DNA of 64,000 nt, from positions 496,001 to 560,000 of the forward strand of contig WHVD01000028.1 of the NCBI GenBank assembly GCA_015178975.1, given 5' to 3'. The position numbers and the translations under genes are program-made. The first letter of the stretch is position 1. Each line of letters starts with the position of its first letter. Positions 44,420 to 55,526 of this stretch are shown here, one piece after another. The notes under the pieces were generated by a model, which saw nothing but the letters and a program-made list of their open reading frames with translations, did no database searches and had not been told where the DNA came from. Source of the DNA: Hysterangium stoloniferum (lineage: Eukaryota > Basidiomycota > Agaricomycetes > Hysterangiales > Hysterangiaceae).

Positions 44420-45198
44420 TATTACGACCCATTCACACGACTTCGGACCTGACATCCCATAACCTCGGCATCGACTCAAATCCCAATTCTCATCCCCTCA
44501 TGTAACCTTGTCAAACTTTGTCTCATTTCCAGGTCATGCTTTTGACCATGATTCCAATCCACAACCTGATTGACACTATGATATCGCTGGCTTCATAACA
44601 AAGCCTCAGCTGCTCTTCAGCTCCCGAGATCCTTGTTCCCAAAATATGTCTTACTGTTTTTGTCGTTCACTCATTTAATACTATCATCTTGTTGCATGTC
44701 TGGATTGGTAGTATAATAACTCTCAGACATCTATAACTTAGGTAGTTCTGAATTTTCAAGCCAATTCAAATCTCGACTAAGAATACTTTAACTAAGTTTA
44801 TCCTAACTAAAAACACCCTGACAAAAGCTTTACCTTAACACCTTGTCAAGTTCCCTTCAGGAATCCCTGAGTTTCAACTTTCATATCTTTTTACTTCTCT
44901 ACTCCTGACTCTTAGCCACATCTGCTAGAACCCATCCTGACCACTATTATTCATCCAGAACCCTTAACTTTAGTATTGGTCTGACATTCAACCCAAGAAT
45001 ACACTGAGTACTTGTCTATTCGAAATTAGGACAACTAAGTAGATTTGCAAGGGTGCAGTACATACATAAGCTGAAGCCAAGTCCTACTTGTTCCTGGTCA
45101 TCCCCTCACTGTATACATAGTACTTATATTCTTGGCTTAATACTCAAAATATTACCCTCCTACATCTAGATAAATACCTGTATTCTCACACCTTAACA
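44420..45198 (+). mobile_element. Solo LTR-D (779 bp)
   Basis: Starts TATTACGACCC (a TG-to-TA change of the usual TGTTACGACCC) and ends ACCTTAACA, with GAGAT on both sides (44415-44419, 45199-45203). Contains the conserved block at about 45052-45088, interrupted by an extra TACA. No internal sequence remains. Confidence 0.85.
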
Positions 45199-45489
45199 GA
45201 GATAACAAATAAACCATCTACAACACTTCTCATCAGTTCTCTTGCAGATATACAGTGGCTTCCAAAACTGTCCTAATGTTTTGGTAATTCTCAATAAATG
45301 CTTTATAACCTACCAAATAAATTTTCTAAAATAATGAAAATATTCTCACAAATACCTTAGCATACTAGCTTTGATATACCCAAATATTACATAATATAGA
45401 TGGATATTGGTGTCACAGTGAATATTTAAAAGTGGGGACAGTTTTGCAACCACTCTTTTTGAATCAGATATCTTGTTATTCTAGTACTT

Positions 45490-45920
45490 TGTATGGCCTC
45501 CCTTAACCTTTATTACAGCATCAAGTCTTCTGGACATACTTTCTATCAGTTTCTGACACTCCTGAGGCTCAATCTTTGGCCATTCCACTTCCATCCCAAC
45601 CTCCCTTGGGTGGTGAGGAATATTTTTGTAGCTGTTTCTTCAGGTGATTCCAAAGATGCTCTATGGGATTTAGATCAGGAGACTGTGCTGGCCAGTCTAA
45701 TACCTGAATCATTTTTTTTAGTAAACCATTCTTGTGCCATCTTGGATGTATGTTTTAAATCATTATCTTGCTGGAAAATGGCCTTATCTTTTGGAATCTC
45801 CAAATCTCCAATGCTCTGGGACAAGTTCTGATCCAGGATCTCCACATATTGTGCAGAATCCATCCTTCCTTCAATCTCTGCAAGCCTTCCCACTCCATTC
45901 CAACCTATACAGCCCCAGGC
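45490..45920 (-). pseudogene. Tc1-3 transposase, C-terminal piece
   Basis: Encodes [30 protein letters not shown] and, after a frame change near 45705, [15 protein letters not shown], then a decayed C-terminus ending near 45490. Catalytic second Asp and Glu are visible. It joins 54259-54487 across the inserted LTRs (…NIMV | WGCIG…). Confidence 0.85.
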
Positions 45921-46808
45921 TGTTAGGACTGGAAAACCTGCCAGGCTCTGGGCCCCATCCTATATGCACCTGACTCTCTATATCATACCCAAGGTACAGT
46001 TACAACCAGAGTACCCACTGGGACCTGCATGTCACCCTATATGCACCAGTTGTTGGACTCTGCTGGACCTGTACATCAACCTGTCTATATCTGACACTGT
46101 GTCTCATGCACCAGTCCTCAGACTCTGCCAGACCTGTACATCAACCTGTTTATACCCTACTCTCTGTGCCTGTCACCAGACTATGACTGGACTCCCAGAA
46201 CCCCTCTAACAGAGCTCCATTCCTGTTATGGTCTAATGACCTGTCTAGTTTATTCTCCACTTCTGTTCCATCCTGTCCCGAATTCCCAGTTTAGTATTTA
46301 CTTGTTTTGTTTTATGTTTAATAGTTCTGCCCCTCATTAATACTGGATTTGGTATTATTACATTTCTCAGTCTATATAAGTCTCCTATATTCATGTACTT
46401 AGAATCCAGTTTGAATCTCAAACAAGTTACACTTTCGAACTAGTTACACACTGAATACATCCTGATCCAGGCTCTAGTCCTCTTGTCTGTCTGCACACTT
46501 GATTCCTGGAACTCCCACAGGAACTCTGGAATCTACATCTTCCTTGTATGCATTCCATTAGCTCAAAATACTGTATGGACACCCGAATGAGTGTACGAGG
46601 GTGCAGCACATAAGCTGAAGCCGAGTCTATCTCTCTCAGTACCACTTCTGGTAATTATTCTGATACCACATTCCTTGTACTAATATCCCTGGAAACTTCC
46701 CCAGACTAATTACCCAGGGACTCCATGGGACATTCCTGGAAAGTGTGTTTGGAATAATTACCAGAAACCTCTGCAGGACTTCCAGATATCAGTTTTGGGA
46801 ACTTAACA
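45921..46808 (+). mobile_element. Solo LTR-B (888 bp)
   Basis: Starts TGTTAGGACTGG and ends ACTTAACA. Left flank is CAGGC; the right flank after removing gypsy-2 is CAGAC, a 5-bp duplication with one transition. It carries the conserved block at 46597-46624 and a TATATAAG box near 46372. Inserted in the Tc1-3 transposase. Confidence 0.8.
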
Positions 46809-46812
46809 CAGA

Positions 46813-47353
46813 TGTTACGACCCGTTCCTGGATGTTTCAATATCTGACTCCCGATCTCCGACTACAGAACATCATAGTTACTGTATCTTCCGCATTTTTC
46901 CCTTGTTCCACATTTGGTAATTTGTCCGTTGACAAGTATTCACTCGTTTGTCTATTATATTCCTGTTTTGGAATATTGTCCCAATATGTCTTATTGTATT
47001 TCCATTTTAAGAATACTTCCGTTTCCATCTTATTATGGTCTCAGTTTGTAGTACAATAATGAGAAGACTTATATTAGTTTCCACGAATTTGTACTTTACC
47101 TTAGATCTGATATCGACTTAGTTTCTTATTCCTTCTTCCATCTATCTGTATGCTCGATATTCAGAACTCTTCGTAACTCTGAATATCCGTATCTTCCACT
47201 GTAAGTCTCACCTCTGAAAGTAAGGACTTTGAGCGTTTGCATAGAGGTGCAGCACATAAGCTGAAGCCAACGTCCTGACCCTATCTGACAGTTCCTGACT
47301 TTCCAGTAACTTTCCGACAGTTCTGGAATACGTTCCCGACATGGCACTTAACA
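46813..47353 (+). mobile_element. gypsy-2 5' LTR (LTR-2)
   Basis: TGTTACGACCC ... CACTTAACA. Contains TTATATTA (47069-47076) as a probable TATA box, the self-primer segment AGATCTGATAT (47103-47113) and the conserved block (47248-47276). Confidence 0.93.
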
Positions 47354-47355
47354 GT

Positions 47356-47366
47356 ATATCAGATCT
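47356..47366 (+). promoter_or_regulatory. Self-complementary primer-binding site of gypsy-2
   Basis: ATATCAGATCT, two bases after the LTR, is the exact 11-nt reverse complement of AGATCTGATAT at 47103-47113, which itself lies 33 bp past the TATA box. This is the Tf1/sushi self-priming layout, and the sequence differs completely from the gypsy-1 pair, so the complementarity has co-varied. Confidence 0.75.
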
Positions 47367-47388
47367 CAACTCTGCGACTTGCTTATCA

Positions 47389-48616
47389 TGGGTCCCAAAC
47401 ACAAAGCTGCCAAAGGACCATCCCAACTTCAATCCCCGTTGCAACTTTACACCACCCAACCTGAAACCCCAAATCAGCTGACAACATCAGCTTCCATCAA
47501 AGAAGTTACTGAGGAAGTTACCGAGGTAACGAAGGATCCCAATATTCCCCACACTTCCAACAACGAAGCAGAAGATCAGCCGGAATCATCGAAAAAAAAT
47601 CTTCCAATGAACCGACTGAAATGTTGTTCATCAACTCCATTGTGAAATTTGCTGACTATTTGAAATCTGCTGAGGATAGTAAAGAATCATCTCGCACCGG
47701 AGTCAAAGAACCCGAACCATTTACTGGCAAGGATCCAAAAAAATTGAAGAATTTCCTTCTCCAATGCCATTTCAGTTTCCGTGATCGACCTGCTGCATTT
47801 AAATCTGACAGTCGAAAAGTCAATTTCACACTCTCTTATCTCAAGGATACTGCTCAAGATTGGTTTGAACCCGGACTATCTGGAATATCCAACGAGACAC
47901 CCGTATGGCTCGATGACTGGGACGCTTTTGTGGAAGAACTGGAAACTAATTTCAGACCTTACGATCAATCCGGCGAAGTGGAAAATGAATTAATGATGCT
48001 TAAGATGAAGGACAATCAATGAGTTTCCGATTATCTCGTCAAGTTCAATACCCTCACCGCATGATGTGGATGGGACGATTCCGCCCTCAGGCACCATTTC
48101 TATATGGGACTTCCGTCACGCCTTAAAGACGAGATCTGCAAAGATGGTCAGCCGAAAACTCTCCAACTCATGCAGATTAAAGCTTAAACATCCGATGCCC
48201 GTTATTGGGAACGAAAAGCCGAGGTCTCTCAAGAGAACCCAATGGAACGTTCTCAGAACAACAAAGTGTCGACTAGCAAGTCTTCTGGCAACAACTCAGG
48301 CAATATCACCGGCAACTCTGGCACTAATACTGGTAAATCAAACTCCAACCGGAAAAAAGACAAGAAATCCAACAAGGATAAACAGTCAACTTCTGACAAA
48401 CCCGACATTTCCCATTTGTTGGGCACTGACAGTAAACTCACTCCGAAGGAGAAACAATGACATATGGACAATGACCTCTGCCTTTCCTGTGGGAAAGGTG
48501 GACACAAGGTTTCAGACTGTACTGTTAAATCCAACTCTTACAAGGCCCGAGTGGCAACTTCCACTACGACTACAACATCTAAGGAAAAACCTGCCACGGA
48601 GTCGAAAAAAGAGTAA
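47389..48616 (+). pseudogene. gypsy-2 gag
   Basis: Start MGPKHKAAKGPSQ. A one-base loss in an A-run at 47592-47599 shifts the frame after ESSKK; the core resumes (KEPEPFTGKDPKKLKNFL, WLDDWDAFVEELETNF, LRHHFYMGLPSRLKD). A zinc knuckle (CLSCGKGGHKVSDC) precedes the end ESKKE and TAA (48614-48616). Stops at 48020, 48062, 48186 and 48458 are three TGA and one TAA where CGA/CAA is expected. Confidence 0.88.
48605..48616 (+). promoter_or_regulatory. Putative -1 frameshift site, gypsy-2
   Basis: TCG AAA AAA GAG TAA in the gag frame; pol (RVSNPPES) is read in -1 from here. Compared with gypsy-1 and gypsy-3 the heptamer is G-AAA-AAA instead of A-AAA-AAA, which may weaken it. Confidence 0.45.
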
Positions 48617-51600
48617 GCAACCCTCCGGAATCTGCATGAACAGAGGGTTGCATTGACTCTCTCCATGTTTCCGAGGTTATCTGTCTCAACGCGTCCGCTC
48701 TCTCTAATCCCGATTCATTATTTGTAAAACTCATCTCTGACTTTCTTGGAAATTTAGTGTTCCGAGCTCTGATAGATTCCGGCTCCACACACTGTTTTGT
48801 AGATACCACCTTTGCCATGAAACATAATCTGAAACTCCATTCTGTTCCCGCAATTTCCTTGCATTTGTTTGACGGCACTAGCAATACGGCAATTACCCAA
48901 GCCTGTGACATGTCTATCCAGTTCCCTTGTGGAACATCCCAGACGGTTACCTTTTTCATAACACAGTTGGACTCTAGCTGTTCAGTAGTTCTTGGATACA
49001 ACTGGCTCACCCGATATAATCCGTTGATTGACTGGGTATTGGGCAGTATTAATTTCCAAATTCCCGACACTTCAGTTCCTCCTGCAGCGTCTCTTCCGGC
49101 CAATGCCTTTTCGGCATCAACGGCATCTCCAGCTTCTATCAAAACCTCCGCACCCCCAAAAATCTCTCTCATCAATGCTTCAGCATTTGTTAGGGTGAGT
49201 AAACTGGGTGGTTCACAGTGTTTTTTGATCAGCTTAAAGTTGATGAAGTATCTGGATGTTTTGCGACTCCAGAACTATCCGAGCTAAAAGCCGACCTGGA
49301 AGGAGTTCCCAAAAAATACCATGATTAACGCAGACATTTTCAGTAAGCAAAAAGCTGACAGGCTTGCACCACATAGGCCCTACGACTTAAAAATCGATAT
49401 TGAGCCCAGTTCAAACCCTCCGTTAGGACCTATTTACCCATTATCCCAATTGGAACTTTCGTCTATTTGGGAGTTCCTGGATGAACATCTGTCGATAGGT
49501 TTTATCCATCCCTCAAAGTCTCCGTATGGAGCACCTGCCCTTTTCGTCAGAAAGAAGGATGGCTCCCTTCGACTCTGCATCGATTTCAGAGGATTAAATT
49601 CCATCACATGGAAAGATAAGTATCCACTTCCACTCGTTACCGATTTACTCGACACCCCACAGAAAGCTCGAATCTACACCAAAATAGACCTCAAACATGC
49701 TTATCATTTAGTTCGAATTGCCAAGGGCGATAAATGGAAAACTGCTTTTCGGACTCGCTATGGATCCTTTGAATGGTTGGTTATGCCGTTCGGCCTTACC
49801 AATGCCCCTTCCGCTTTTCAATGTTTTGTTAATGATATATTTTCCGACATGCTTCATGTATGTGTTATAGTCTATTTGGATGACATTTTGTTATTTTCCA
49901 AGGATCCTGCTCTTCACGACGAACAAGTCTGTGAAGTTTTCCGTAGACTCCGCAAAAACTGTCTTTTCACCAACGGTAAAAAATGTTATTTTGACATGGA
50001 TTCTATTGAATACTTAGGTTTCATTATCAGACCTGAGGGTCTCTGTATGGATGAAACCAAGGTTCAAGTTGTCTGTGATTGGCCCGAACCATGGAAAGTC
50101 AAGGATATTCAGTCATTTTTAGGGTTCACCAACTTTTACCGTCATTTTATTTGGAATTACTCGGATATTACAATACCACTTACCCACCTTACCCGTAAAA
50201 CTGAACCATGGGTCTTTAACGACAAATGCCGCTCTGCTTTCCAGACTTTGAAAAATGCTTTCACTTCCACCCCAATTCTTTCTCATTGGAAACCTGATGT
50301 TCCAATTATTGTGGAAACCGATGCTTCCGATTATGCAATTGCCATGATTCTTTCCATTCAAGATTCTGACGGTGACATTCATCCGGTTGCATTCCTTTCT
50401 CAGACACTTTCAGTGTCCGAACTCAACTATGACGTTCATGATAAGGAACTTTTGGCGATTTTTGAAGCTTTCAAACATTGGCACCATTATCTCGAAGGTT
50501 CTGCAACTCCCGTTGATGTTGTTACTGATCACAAAAATCTCAAATATTTTTCTACCACTAAACTTTTAATCTGCCAGCAAGCCCACTGGTCCAAATTCCT
50601 TTCCACTTTCAACATGATTATCCATTTCTGACCCAGACATCTTGGTGGAAAACCAGATGCCATGACTCGACGATGGGACGTCTATCCTAAAGAGGGGGAA
50701 AGTAACTACGCCATTGTTAATCCACATAACTTGAAACTGGTTTTTACAACGCAACAACTTTCCGCATCTATTCGAGCAACTTCCCTCTACTATCCAATTA
50801 TGCGTAGCATTATGATTATGGACATTGAACAATTACATTAAGATATCCTTTCTGCACTCACTTCCGATCCAGCTCTCAAGCCACACCTAGAAGTTCCTGA
50901 TAATCCTGACCAACCCCGATGGTCACAAGACTCTCAAGGTTTTCTCCGTCTCAATGGATATATCTACGTTCCAGATTCCAACAATCTCCGACTCTGCGTA
51001 CTTCAGTACAAACACAATCATCCAATCTCCGGACATTATGGCATTAACAATACTCTTGGTTTAATACGTAGAGAATATACTTGGCCCAACCTCCGAGATT
51101 TCGTAACCCAGTTCTGTAAGTCATGCACCACCTGCTTACGCTCTAAGACCCAGAGGCATAAGCCGTATGGCCTTCTCAAACAACTCCCAATACCGGAAAA
51201 ACCCTGGAACTCAATTTCCATGGATTTTATCGAACAACTTCCGATGTCTGAAGGCTTTACATCCATTCTAGTTGTTGTGGATCGATTCTCAAAACAAGGC
51301 ATTTTCATACCCACTCATGATACAATCACGTCCTTACAATTAGCGAACTTTTCATTATTCACGTATTTTCCAAACACGGAGTTCCATCTCATGTAACTTC
51401 CAATTGAGGTTCCAAGTTCATCTCCCATTTCTTCCAGGCCCTCGGAAAAGCCCTCGACATGAAACTACACTTCACCTCGGGATATCACCTGGAAGGTGAT
51501 GGACAAATGGAACGTGTAAATCAAACATTGGAACAATATCTCCACATCTATTGCAATTATCAACAGGACAACTGGAAATCCCTTCTTCTGATCATGGAAT

Positions 51601-52300
51601 TTGCCTACAATAACTCTCTGAATGCAACTACCGGTGTCTCTCCTTTTTTCGCCAACAAAGGCTATAATCCGAATCTCACAGTACATTCTGAATGAGATTT
51701 GGCTTCTGTTTGTGCTCAAGAATTTATTACTGACCTCGACAAATTACATCAAGAACTTCGGAAAGCTATTTCTTCCGCACAGGAATATTACCAACGTTCT
51801 GCGGACAAACACAGGATCCCGCCTCCTAATTTTAAAATCGGTGATCAGGTCTTTGTAAAAGCTCAATTCTTCCGTACTACCCGACCTTCTAAAAAACTCA
51901 CTGAGAAATTCTTAGGCCCTTTTGAAATTATAGCACAAGCCAGTTCACTCTCATGGACTCTCCGACTTCCCAATAGTATGCTAGCAGTCCACCCCATTTT
52001 CCACGTTTCCATGTTAGACCCTGTGTTCCTAACAAAATCCTGGAACATATTCAACCTCCATCCCCTCCAGTCATCATTGATGGAGAACCTGAATTTGAAG
52101 TTTCCGAAATTTTGGATTCTAAAATTGACAATCACCGACGTACTTGTAAATTGCTCTATTTAGTCAAATGGGCAGGTTATGAAGGTACCGATGAGGAAAC
52201 TTCATGGATATTGGCCACGGAACTTGGACATGCTATGGAAATTGTTACTGACTTCCACACAGCTTATCCAAGCAAACCCGGACCTTTATCATCACTCTGA
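48605..52300 (+). pseudogene. gypsy-2 pol: protease, RT, RNase H, integrase, chromodomain
   Basis: Protease [13 protein letters not shown] near 48765; RT from about 49390 with IDLKHAYH and an intact YLDD (IVYLDDILLFSKD); RNase H residues in VETDASDYAIA and DVHDKELLAIFEAF; integrase zinc residues near 51110-51140 (CKSCTTC), SMDFIEQLP, a damaged second-Asp region (SN*GSKF for SDRGSKF), and HLEGDGQMER. Chromodomain CKLLYLVKWAGYEGTDEETSW near 52140-52220. One large frame (49321-50631) covers RT-RNase H. Stops near 50628, 51405 and 51693 and a frameshift near 52020 disable it. Confidence 0.92.
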
Positions 52301-52391
52301 CCTTTTTCCAGTTTTCTTTCTGTTCAGTTTCCGATACTTCCGACATCACACTCGTTCTTTGAAATCATACAAGTCAAAAAAATATTTGCAA

Positions 52392-53521
52392 TTATTTCAA
52401 TGTTTCTGACACCCCAAATTCTCCTTCTGCTTCTACTCCCGTATCATCCACAATCTCCACACTTTCCACCATATCCTGTACCTCCTCATCTTCACTTTCC
52501 AGCCCCTTTCCTGACTCCCACATTTTCTCGACACATTCCACCAACAGATCATTAGGCTGTTCCCGTGCCTTATCGGAAAACCTCTCAGATACTGTGATAA
52601 CACCAATGCTAACCATTACCTTCTCCAGAAACTTGTTTTGCCTCCGAAAGTTCCAGATCAACGAACGGAAACCCTTTTCCTGGATATCATTATGGCAATC
52701 CAGTGTGTCCCACATTTTCATGACTTCCATCCCAATAAAAACCAACATGTCGACAGTGTCCTTGAGGAGCCCAATGCCCATATTATCCGTGTTCGGCACC
52801 TCAGTTTCCGCAGTCTTAGCTGCTCCCGAACCTTCCACATCATTAGTTTTCTGAGCCTTCTCACCTTTTGGAACCCTTTTCGCAGCGAGAGTGCACGGAA
52901 GTTTGAGAACCGCACAGGGATAGCAAGTTCCACCCCATTTTACCTTCTGTTTCCAACACGTCATACTCTGTATGGAACATCGATAACACGGAGTGTCGTG
53001 GACGACTTCCATCCATTCTGGAGCCTTGACCTTTTGCTTCTGTTTCGGAAGTTAATCAATTACCGATCTTGTGCAGAGGCACTTACTTTAGGACTTGAAG
53101 GCCCAGCTTCTCCCTCTACCTCCATGGCTTTTCGCTGTACCCAATAGTTATCGTTTGGAACCACGGAAATTTATGGATCGAACTTACCTTTCCTTCCCTT
53201 ATCTCCTCACGTTTTTCTGCCACCTCAGACTCCTGCTGTAATCTTTTGGCCTCTTCCTTCTTCTTCTGAGCCTCCGCCATTTTCCGTATCCACACTTCTT
53301 TTTCCACCTTCACTTGCTCCAACTCCCATTTTTCCACCTCTTCCACCTCTTTCAACTCCCGCATCAAAACCTTTTCCTCCTCCTCTTGTCGCCATTTCAT
53401 TTCCTCCATCCTCTGTCATTTTTGTTGAAGTTCTGCAACCTTCGACATTTTTTGAAGAGCAGAAATTTTGGCGTCTGAATCTTCCGGGGTAGTGATGAAT
53501 AATGGCCGATGAATCGACATG
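52392..53521 (-). CDS. Antisense spliced gene in gypsy-2 (coiled coil + Zn2Cys6-like)
   Basis: Convergent with pol (chromodomain stop at 52300); its start lies 185 bp before the 3' LTR. Exons 53521-53188, 53134-53087 and 53039-52392; introns 53 and 47 nt, all phase 0. Exon 1: MSIHRPLFITTPEDSDAK, then a long charged coiled coil (EVEEVEKWELEQVKVEKEVW). Exon 2: acidic (MEVEGEAGPSSPK). Exon 3: cysteines C-x2-C-x6-C-x10-C-x2-C-x6-C (CYRCSIQSMTCW ... TCYPCAVLKLPC), a helical region (FRRQNKFLEKVMVSIGV) and an acidic tail. A single in-frame TGA (53416-53418) fits CGA decay; otherwise open for about 340 codons. Zinc-cluster DNA binding is inferred; could regulate the element or its host. Not known to me as a described retrotransposon component. 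Confidence 0.72.
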
Positions 53522-53705
53522 CAAGTTGTGGATAAAGAAACAAGAACGTTAATTTGAATATTTGGAGGTTTTTATACTCAGAACAACAGCTGAAAATCTC
53601 ACCTCCAGAATTGCATAAATTTCACGACACATAATAATCAGCCGTCGCTTCAATCACTCAGTACCTAATCACCTCTATGGGACTTTGGCCTAACAGGGGG
53701 GTACT

Positions 53706-54253
53706 GTTACGACCCATTCCCAGATGTTTCAATATCTGACTCCCAATTTCCGACTACGGAACATCATAGTTACCGTATCTTCCGCATTCTTCCCTTGTTC
53801 CGCATTTGGTAATTTGTCCGTTGACAAGTATTCACTCATTTGTCTATTATATTCCCGTTTCAGAATATTGTCTCCCCGATATGTCTCATTGTACTTCCGT
53901 TTTAAGAATACTTCCATTTCCATCTTATTACTGTATGGTCTCAGTTTGTAGTACAATAATGAAAAGACTTATATTAGTTTCCGCGAATTTGTACTTTACC
54001 TTAGATCTGATATCGACTTAGTTTCTTATTCCTTCTTCCATCTTTCTGTACACTCAATATTCAGAACTCTTCGGAACTCTGAATATCTGTATCTTCCATT
54101 GTAAGTCTCACCTCTGAAATTAAGGACTTTGAGCATTTGCATAGAGGCACAGCACATAAGCTGAAGCCAACGTCCTGACCCTATCTGACAGTTCCCGACT
54201 TTCTGGTGACTTTCCAATAGTTCCAGAATAAGTTCCCGACACGGCACTTAACA
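53706..54253 (+). mobile_element. gypsy-2 3' LTR
   Basis: 548 bp, TGTTACGACCC ... CACTTAACA, same features as the 5' copy. Differences are mostly transitions plus a short insertion (CCCCGATAT near 53875). Preceded by a purine run GGGGGG at 53697-53702 that fits a polypurine tract. Confidence 0.93.
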
Positions 54254-54258
54254 ACAGA

Positions 54259-54487
54259 CCATGATATTTCCACCTCCATGCTTGACAGTAGGTTGGGCTA
54301 TCCTATCAGAAAGTGGTTCTCCAGCTTTCTTCCACACATATTGATGTCCATCTGACCCAATCCTATTGATTTTGGTCTCATCAGTCCACAATACCCTCTT
54401 CCAGTCATCCACTGTCCAGTGTTGGTATTTGAGGGCAAAACTTAACCTGGCCTTTCAATGTTGAGCCTTCGACAAGGGCCTTTTTGC
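54259..54487 (-). pseudogene. Tc1-3 transposase, central piece
   Basis: Minus strand: WTVDDWKRVLWTDETKINRIG (first catalytic Asp in WTDET), SDGHQYVWKKAGEPLSDRIAQ, and GGGNIMV ending at the gypsy-2/LTR-B insertion. Continues across the LTR-A nest with 58467-58730. Open except for small changes. Confidence 0.85.
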
Positions 54488-54572
54488 CTTGATGTTACGA
54501 CTGGAATTCCCACTAGACTCCGGGCACTAACTTATATGCACCCACGCCCTATACGCACCAATTGTCAGTTTA

Positions 54573-55363
54573 TGTTAGGGTACGTACATGGCAGGTCTCC
54601 GGAGAAACCCACAGAATATCTGGTAGGACTTGGCTTCAGCCTATAGGCTGTGCCTTCGTTAGATCGTGTTGTCCAATTTCAGACAGGCAGACGGGAATCC
54701 TGGAGAGTCTGGGCAGGGGTCGTGAGTCGTGAGTCAAGATAGGTAAGAGAGATAGATGTGCCGGAGCCCGTGGGCTCCAACTAGTGTGAGCAGTGTAATT
54801 CAAGTAGGAGTTTAGAGCAGAAAATGTATTAGATTACTGGGGGGAATCTAAGCCAATTTTCTGACTGGATTGTATGTACAACATCTGCCAGTTCAAATAG
54901 ACTGTGGAGTGAATGTCATACCAAATCCAGTAATGATGAAATGAAACAAGCAAAACATAAAATGGGAATAGTAAACACCACATTTGGTGTTAGGAACGGG
55001 ATGGAATGGAGCGGAGTCCGAATAGTGACAAATCATAAACCATAATGGGAAATGGAGCGGAAGCAGAGTCCGAGTTGTGACAGGTCATTTGACTAAAACA
55101 GGAATGGGGCTCTGTTAGAGGGATGATGGGTTTTCTGAGCAAGGTCTGGTGACTGACACATGGGACGAGGTCGGACATAGACAGAGATGGAGTCCAGTGG
55201 GTTTTCTGGTGACTGAAACACAACATAATGAAGTCGAACATAGACAAGTCTGATGTACAGAGTCCGGCAGGAATTCTGGTAAACTGACAATGGGTGCGTA
55301 TAGGGCGCGGGTGCATACATATAAGTTAGTGCCCAGAGTCTGGCAGGATTTCTGGTCATAACA
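54573..55363 (-). mobile_element. Solo LTR-A, reverse, nested
   Basis: TGTTAGGGTACG ... GGTCATAACA (reversed LTR-A termini), 791 bp, with GTTTA on both sides (54568-54572, 55364-55368). Inserted into the 5' part of the forward solo LTR-A. Conserved block at about 54628-54655. Confidence 0.92.
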
Positions 55364-55526
55364 GTTTACTGGAATTCCAGCCAGACTCCATATGTCAGAC
55401 TTGTCCACATTTGACTTCATTACATCGTGTATCAGTCACCAAAATACCCACCAGACTCCGTCCCTGTCTATGTCTGACCTCATCCCATGCATCAGTCACT
55501 GGACCCCATTCAGAAAACCCATCATC

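Larger units (their letters stand above)
46813..54253 (+). mobile_element. gypsy-2: complete Ty3/gypsy chromodomain element (7441 bp)
   Basis: Two LTRs (46813-47353 and 53706-54253) of 541 and 548 bp, flanked by ACAGA (46808-46812, 54254-54258). Internal order: self-primer site, gag, -1 frame pol to chromodomain, then a minus-strand spliced gene before the 3' LTR. The two LTRs differ at scattered transitions, and several CGA-to-TGA stops exist, so it is inactive but fairly recent. Inserted at the 3' border of LTR-B. Confidence 0.95.

Noticed and set aside
52594-53147. Plus-strand frames of 86-169 codons
   Set aside because: Shadows of the minus-strand antisense gene in gypsy-2.
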